DNA of 39,600 nucleotides. Origin: Acidobacteriota bacterium. GTDB lineage: Bacteria; Acidobacteriota; Thermoanaerobaculia; UBA5066. The stretch is from assembly GCA_030278895.1 (NCBI GenBank), contig JARXKK010000016.1:1-39600 (forward strand). Reading direction: 5' to 3'. Positions within the stretch are counted from its first letter, which is position 1. Each line of letters begins with the position of its first letter. The position numbers and the translations under genes were made by a program. Below, piece by piece: positions 33,392-39,600 of the stretch. Below the pieces are notes generated by a model. That model was not told the DNA's origin. It saw only the letters and a program-made list of their open reading frames with translations, and did no database searches.

Positions 33392-35395
33392 CTAAAGGCT
33401 CCAGCTCACGAAGGCGCGCCACTCGGACTGGGTCTGTGGCGCTTCCTGGAAGCCGCCCGGGTACGTCGTCCTGCGGCTGTACCACGAGTACCCGGCGCCC
33501 ACGCCCAGAGACCGCGTGATCGGGAGACGCCCGGAGGCCCGGAAGAACTGCAGCGTGTTGCTGGAAGAGCTCCCGTTCGCGGTGCGCGCGTAGGCGACGC
33601 CGTATCCGAGCCTCACGATCTCCCATTCCCTCCTATAGAGGCGGGCTGCCACGCGAAACCCTCCGCCGGGCGCGTAGTCGTAGGTCCGTCCCGTCTCGGG
33701 GTTCAGGAAGTCGGTCGTCCGGATACCCGCGAGCGGGAACACGATCGCGGTGACGTCGGTGCTGATCTTGAGGTCGGGCTTGAGGCTGTACCGCGACAGC
33801 AGGCCGACGCTGAAGATCTGCGCCGCGAAGACCTGCGACTCGTTGTTGAAGTACTCGTATTCCTGGAAGACCCCGAGGATGTGCCGCACGCGCTCCTTCG
33901 GGTCGCCGAGCTCCCAGCCCTTCAGGACTCCGCGACCCTCGACCCGAGAGACTCCGCCCGTCGTGCCGACGTCGGCTTCGAGCCAGAACGTGTCGAAGGG
34001 CTTGCGGATCTCGCCGGCGAACGCGTCGCCGTAGAGGACGGAGAGGGAGACGATCCCTCCGTTCGGGTCGGGGGCCCCGCCGCCGACGTGCCGGTACCCG
34101 AGGTCGGCCACCACGCTGAAGCGGCTCGGGAAGCGTTCGTCCGGGTTCGGGAACGGATGAAACATCTCGCCGCTCACGAGCCGGGTGAGTCCGCCCATCG
34201 GATCCACGATCGCGCCGGACAGCTCGCGCCAGAAGCGCGTGAAGCCGCTCGCCCTGTTGTCGCGGACCATCACGCCGAGGCGGTGCGCCATCTCGCCGCG
34301 GGCCATTCCGCCGAACGTCGTGTTCACGATGTCGTTGATCGAGGGCTGGGTGTTCTCCATGCAGCATTCCCACAGGAAACTCCCGGCCAGCGTGAACGCC
34401 CCGGACTCCCAGTAGCCGTAACCGTTCGATCTCGCGGCGTTGAAGTAGAGACTGCCGTGGAAGGGATGAGCGGCCTGGTTGGTGTTGAAGTCGTCCCGGT
34501 CGTAGCCGAAGCCGTTGCGGAAGTTCTCCTTCACGGTCTGGACGGAGATGTACGCGAAGTCGTACTTGCCGACGTACCGGTCGTAAGCCCACGGCAGGAA
34601 CTCCACGAGGGCGACCTCGCCCGCGGCCGCGAAGAAATTCTCCAGCGGCTCCGGGCGCTTCGTCGGGGCCGCCAGGACCGCGGTGGAGCCCGGCGTCCTG
34701 GGAGCGGCGGGGAGGTCCCAGATGCGCGCCCCTCCGAACCGGTAGGAGAGGCCGCCCGTGACCTCGGCGCTCGAGTAGAGGTCGGTGGTGAAGCCGTAGC
34801 AGCCCTGGCTTCCGCAGACGACCGTGGCGGTTCCCGGACTGGCGCTTCTGAAGCGATAGCGGCCGTCGACTCGGAGAGCGACTCGCTCGCTCAAATAGAG
34901 CTTCCCGCCGAGCGCGACGTTCAGGACGAACCGCGTGTCCGGACGCGTCTCGACGCCCGGGACGAACGGATGAAGCGTCATCGCGCCCACGCCGAGCCCC
35001 ATGTATCCGCGCGCCCTTCCGCGGCCGAGGCCGTAGAGGCCGTTGACCTCGTAGGTGTTGACGTCGACCGGCGCCGACGGCGCGCGCGAGGCCCCGGTTG
35101 CGGGGTCCACCCCGACGAGCCGGGCGCCGGCTCTCGACAGCGTGAGCTCGAGGCTGAACGTGCGGTCGACGCTGAAGGCGCCGCGCAGGCCGAACGCGGG
35201 GGCGCTTCCGATCCGGATGTCGGCGCGGGGGTCCAGGAAGATCCGGCTCCCGAAGTATCCGCCGCCGAACACGCCGACTTCCCACCGGCCTGCGTCCTGC
35301 GCCATGGCAGGAAGGGCGAGAGAAGCTCCCGCGAGAACAAACGCGGCGAGGCGCCCGGCGAAGCCGGATGGATGAGAGAACCCTCGAACGTTCAA
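33392..35395 (-). CDS. DUF3943-type outer-membrane protein
   Basis: 667 residues from TTG 35395. The signal peptide is FAGRLAAFVLAGASLALPAMAQ. The N-terminal third is an OmpA-like small barrel (GVFGGGYFGSRIF..., VNTYEVNGLYGLGRGRARGYMGLGVGAM). The rest carries the DUF3943 signature (AHPFHGSLYFNAARSNGYGYWES). It ends SEWRAFVSWSL, a beta-strand. Both parts look like outer-membrane barrels. The function is unknown. The TTG start is preferred to one at 35452 because AGGAAGGA lies eight bases upstream of it and the signal peptide stays intact. The kinase pseudogene follows directly after its stop. The PAP2 gene lies 31 bases upstream on the same strand, so the two are likely co-transcribed. Confidence 0.82.
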   Translation of the reverse strand: MNVRGFSHPSGFAGRLAAFVLAGASLALPAMAQDAGRWEVGVFGGGYFGSRIFLDPRADIRIGSAPAFGLRGAFSVDRTFSLELTLSRAGARLVGVDPATGASRAPSAPVDVNTYEVNGLYGLGRGRARGYMGLGVGAMTLHPFVPGVETRPDTRFVLNVALGGKLYLSERVALRVDGRYRFRSASPGTATVVCGSQGCYGFTTDLYSSAEVTGGLSYRFGGARIWDLPAAPRTPGSTAVLAAPTKRPEPLENFFAAAGEVALVEFLPWAYDRYVGKYDFAYISVQTVKENFRNGFGYDRDDFNTNQAAHPFHGSLYFNAARSNGYGYWESGAFTLAGSFLWECCMENTQPSINDIVNTTFGGMARGEMAHRLGVMVRDNRASGFTRFWRELSGAIVDPMGGLTRLVSGEMFHPFPNPDERFPSRFSVVADLGYRHVGGGAPDPNGGIVSLSVLYGDAFAGEIRKPFDTFWLEADVGTTGGVSRVEGRGVLKGWELGDPKERVRHILGVFQEYEYFNNESQVFAAQIFSVGLLSRYSLKPDLKISTDVTAIVFPLAGIRTTDFLNPETGRTYDYAPGGGFRVAARLYRREWEIVRLGYGVAYARTANGSSSSNTLQFFRASGRLPITRSLGVGAGYSWYSRRTTYPGGFQEAPQTQSEWRAFVSWSL

Positions 35396-35403
35396 AATAT
35401 GTT

Positions 35404-35411
35404 TCCTTCCT
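35404..35411 (-). promoter_or_regulatory. Shine-Dalgarno fixing a TTG start for the DUF3943 gene
   Basis: AGGAAGGA on the minus strand, eight bases before TTG 35395. A longer frame starting at 35452 would put this element inside the coding region. Confidence 0.6.
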
Positions 35412-35426
35412 CGGAACGGGTAGCGG

Positions 35427-36401
35427 TCAGAAGTCGAGACTCGCGGAGACACCGTACGTACCGCCGCTCAGTATGGGGAGGAGCGTGAGGCGGGCTCCCG
35501 AACTCTCTTGTGCGAGCTCTCCCGACCGGAGCTTGCGATTGAAGTGCACGACGGAGCGGCCGACCGCGGTGCCGATCGCCGCCGCCACGACGACGTCGGT
35601 CGCGAAGTGCTTGCCCCGCTGCACGCGAACGTAGGCCGTCGCTGCGGCCGCCCCGTATGCCGCAACCTTCACCCAGAGCTGGTCGTAAGACGTCGCGATC
35701 ACCGATGCGACGGCAAACGCCTGGGTGGTGTGACCCGAGGGGAAAGAGCGTCCCTCGAAGGGATGAAACGAGTACGCGCCCTGCTCGACGGTCGGCCGCT
35801 CCCGTCCGACGAGCGTGGAGAGGGCCGGCGTGATCATCCCGCTCGCGATCAGGCTGGCCGAGAGCCCGTCGAAGAAGACGTTCTTCGCCTTCGAGTCGCG
35901 TCCGATCGCTCCTGCGAGATAGAACCCGCCGAGGAGCACGAACGAGCGGGCGTCGCCGAGTCCTTCGAGCGTGTCCCCGACGCCGCCGAGTGTCGACCCG
36001 CGCTCGCGCGCCGCATCGCTCAGCGACTGGTCCGCCCGCGACAACGCGACGACCGCCGCGGTGGACGCCGAGAACAGGAACCACTCCCGCCCCCGCCAGT
36101 GGAACGGAGACATCAAGACGTGCCCCGTGTCGAGGAGCACCATTTTCGGAAAAGACGGGGGGCGGTACGGTCTCGGCTCCTCGGCGGAAGGAGGTGCCTC
36201 CACGTCCGACCCCACAGGCGCCGGCGCGATTTCTTCGCCGTCGAGCCTTTGCGTCGTCTGGTCCATCGTCAGGCGAGGTAGTTCGGCCGGCTGCGCCAGC
36301 GCCGGTCGCGCGGCGAACGCGCCAGCCAGAAGCATCACAAGGAGCGGGATTGATCGGGCAGTTCTCAAGCCCTTCGTAAGAGCAACCGGCGTGCCGCCCA
36401 T
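35427..36401 (-). CDS. secreted PAP2-family phosphatase
   Basis: 324 residues from ATG 36401. Signal peptide about residues 11-37 (LLVMLLAGAFAARPALAQ). A proline-rich spacer (EAPPSAEEPRPYRPPSFP) is followed by the PAP2 core. The three phosphatase motifs are present: GRERPT (199-204), FPSGHTT (His224) and RGKHFATD (His265, Asp269). Family members dephosphorylate lipid phosphates such as undecaprenyl pyrophosphate, phosphatidate or PGP. The signal peptide places it in the periplasm, facing the outer leaflet. It lies next to a DUF3943 barrel and downstream of a radical SAM enzyme of possible lipid function, which fits envelope-lipid metabolism (inference). Confidence 0.9.
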   Translation of the reverse strand: MGGTPVALTKGLRTARSIPLLVMLLAGAFAARPALAQPAELPRLTMDQTTQRLDGEEIAPAPVGSDVEAPPSAEEPRPYRPPSFPKMVLLDTGHVLMSPFHWRGREWFLFSASTAAVVALSRADQSLSDAARERGSTLGGVGDTLEGLGDARSFVLLGGFYLAGAIGRDSKAKNVFFDGLSASLIASGMITPALSTLVGRERPTVEQGAYSFHPFEGRSFPSGHTTQAFAVASVIATSYDQLWVKVAAYGAAAATAYVRVQRGKHFATDVVVAAAIGTAVGRSVVHFNRKLRSGELAQESSGARLTLLPILSGGTYGVSASLDF

Positions 36402-36478
36402 TCCAGCGGGGAAGTGAGCAACGTGTTCATGCAGGCGGGTATTCTTTTCCGAATCCGTCCGGTAAAGCGTGCCGCGCC

Positions 36479-38362
<1,884 letters not shown>

Positions 38363-38453
38363 CGATTTCCTCCGGAATACGTTTGTCGTCTCGCGGCGCG
38401 GGCACGGTATACGTCCCCACCCTGAGTGCAAACCGAACTTTATCACGCGGCCC

Positions 38454-39065
38454 CTACGACACCTCCCCTTCCGCATCGAGAATGAGTCCGGTTCCAGGTA
38501 ACTCGGGGGGGCCGTAGAGCCGTTCGACGCGCCGGAGAGCGGCCCGGCCGACCGCGCGCACGGCCCCGTAGTTCAGGGCGGCGCCGGCCGCGGCGCCGAG
38601 CACCGGCACGAGATGGGAGATCTCGCGGCCGACGAACCGCGCGAGGAGGCGCGCGGCAATCTCCTCGGCGGCCCGGGTCGTGAGGCGGCGTCCGACGCTG
38701 ATGCCCGCACCCGAGGCCAGGCCCGCAAGGACCTCGAGCGCCCGTTCCTTCGGCTCCATCGGGGCACCGTAGAGAAGATGAATGGAGACGATGAGCCGGC
38801 TCTGAAGGACGAGGAGGGCCGTCAGCTCGGGTCCGGCCGTCGCGAGTGCAGCCCAGCCCGGAGGGAGTCCCGCGACGCCTCCGAGGATGGCGGCGCGACG
38901 GGCAGCCTTCGTGACGAGACGCTCGCCTTTCTCACGCGTCGTGGCCTCCGGGTGCCTTTCGGCGAGCGCCCGGACCTCGATCCGGAGGCGCTCGACGTCC
39001 AGGTCGGAGGTCGCCTTCTCGACCATCTTCAGGAAGGTTTCGGCCAGCATCGCGGGGTCTATCAT
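38454..39065 (-). CDS. EcsC-family protein
   Basis: 203 residues from ATG 39065. The core GLPPGWAALATAGPELTALLVLQSRLIVSIHLLYG is the typical EcsC domain: an amphipathic, weakly hydrophobic helical pair. A Gly/Ala-rich segment near the C-terminus (LVPVLGAAAGAALNYGAVRAVG) is also conserved. The role of the family is unclear; the Bacillus EcsC gene sits in an ABC-transporter operon, but homologues like this stand alone. There is no Shine-Dalgarno; the frame remains open further upstream to 39548 but there overlaps the cyclophilin gene. It precedes the radical SAM gene by 91 bases on the same strand. Confidence 0.8.
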   Translation of the reverse strand: MIDPAMLAETFLKMVEKATSDLDVERLRIEVRALAERHPEATTREKGERLVTKAARRAAILGGVAGLPPGWAALATAGPELTALLVLQSRLIVSIHLLYGAPMEPKERALEVLAGLASGAGISVGRRLTTRAAEEIAARLLARFVGREISHLVPVLGAAAGAALNYGAVRAVGRAALRRVERLYGPPELPGTGLILDAEGEVS

Positions 39066-39125
39066 CGGCGCGGCCGGTCGCGCTGACAAGGGCGGCCCGG
39101 ACGCTCCAGGAGGAGGACATTCGGT

Positions 39126-39600
39126 ATGTCGATGAGGAAGGCAGCCCCCCGGGCGGTCCGCGCGGCCCTCGCGGCTCTTCTCGCTCTCGCGTCGGCCGGA
39201 GAACTCGCTGCCGCCACCAGGCCGAAGGCGAAGAAGAAGGCCCCGGCGAAGACGGCGACCCGTGACTACTCCCGCGCGATCGCCGTCCTTCATACCGAGC
39301 GCGGCGACGTGACGATCCGTTTCTTCGCCGATCGCGCGCCGAATCATGTCAGGAACTTCGTCGATCTCGCGAGCAGCGGCTTCTACGACGGAACGCTTTT
39401 TCATCGCGTCATCGCGGGCTTCGTGCTCCAGGGCGGCGATCCGCTGACGAAAGACCCGAAGAACGCCTTCGTCTGGGGAAACGCGGGCCGCACCGACGCG
39501 AAGGGTCAACCCGTCACGCTCAAGCCGGAGTTCAACTCGACGCCGCACAAGCGCGGCGTCGTCTCGATGGCCCGGTCGGCCGCGCCGGACTCGGCGTCGT
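39126..39600 (+). CDS. secreted cyclophilin-type peptidyl-prolyl isomerase (right end cut)
   Basis: At least 158 residues are visible; the window ends within the gene. AGGAGGAGG at 39108-39116 precedes ATG 39126. A signal peptide (AVRAALAALLALASAGELAAA) and a short Lys-rich linker (KAKKKAPAK) lead to the cyclophilin fold: TERGDVTIRFF, NHVRNFVDLASSGFYDGTLFHRVI, FVLQGGDP, KRGVVSMAR. Arg in FHRVI and the Gln in LQGGDP are the usual catalytic and binding residues. It would help fold envelope proteins in the periplasm. Divergent from the EcsC gene. Confidence 0.92.
   Translation, partial: MSMRKAAPRAVRAALAALLALASAGELAAATRPKAKKKAPAKTATRDYSRAIAVLHTERGDVTIRFFADRAPNHVRNFVDLASSGFYDGTLFHRVIAGFVLQGGDPLTKDPKNAFVWGNAGRTDAKGQPVTLKPEFNSTPHKRGVVSMARSAAPDSAS

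Noticed and set aside
38363-38453. TTGCAC / TATACC as a promoter of the radical SAM gene
   Set aside because: Spacing is only 14 bases, too short for a standard sigma-70 promoter.

Overview
The window is a G+C-rich stretch with tightly packed genes on both strands. Signal peptides, a TonB-dependent receptor, several outer-membrane beta-barrels, a lipobox lipoprotein and HlyD-type adaptors show a diderm (Gram-negative) host. The mix of families (PrsK/PrsR-like regulators, an S9 peptidase, a WXXGXW-repeat protein, a COG1964-type radical SAM enzyme, a TIGR03960-like radical SAM protein, a DUF3943 barrel) fits Acidobacteriota or a neighbouring phylum. That placement is inference; there is no rRNA or tRNA gene in the window to fix it.

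Layout. 1-3.5 kb: the edge of a leftward gene, a secreted S9 peptidase and an aminotransferase. 3.5-12.1 kb: the most unusual block. A rightward operon encodes an HlyD/MFP adaptor, a soluble PrsK-like histidine kinase and a sigma-54 activator. It is followed by a near-perfect sigma-54 promoter in front of a small, basic, Ala/Lys/Arg-rich protein built of eight decamer repeats. Converging on that gene is a leftward operon of a STAS protein, a triple-GAF/transmembrane/HlyD protein, and a PqqD-like/M50 peptidase/HlyD protein. Together they look like a regulated processing and export module. The link is inferred from position and domains.

12.2-21 kb: the relic of a duplicated alpha/beta-hydrolase gene, a WXXGXW protein behind another sigma-54-type site, a MetX-like hydrolase, a PlsB-like acyltransferase, a TonB receptor, a transglutaminase-like protein, a PgeF/YfiH protein, RlmN and a small unknown. 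21-27 kb: MsrA, a large radical SAM protein that seems to start at CTG, a 6-pyruvoyltetrahydropterin synthase homologue without the catalytic Cys (PTPS-III pattern), a GT-C-like membrane protein, an alpha/beta hydrolase and a 23-codon acyl-CoA dehydrogenase relic.

27-31.7 kb: a probable exopolysaccharide system. A TPR plus beta-barrel outer-membrane protein overlaps a protein that fuses a receiver domain, a degenerate GGDEF domain and a processive GT2 synthase. A DUF2959 lipoprotein with its own sigma-54-type site follows. 31.7-39.6 kb: a decayed hybrid histidine kinase, a DUF3943 barrel, a PAP2 phosphatase, a radical SAM enzyme resembling the tetraether-lipid synthase group, an EcsC-family protein and a cyclophilin cut by the right edge.

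Two initiation themes recur. Several genes have a TANNNT-like -10 hexamer only 5-9 bases before the start codon and no Shine-Dalgarno, which suggests leaderless transcripts. At least two genes have good Shine-Dalgarno sequences but only non-canonical start codons (ACG or ATC, and CTG).
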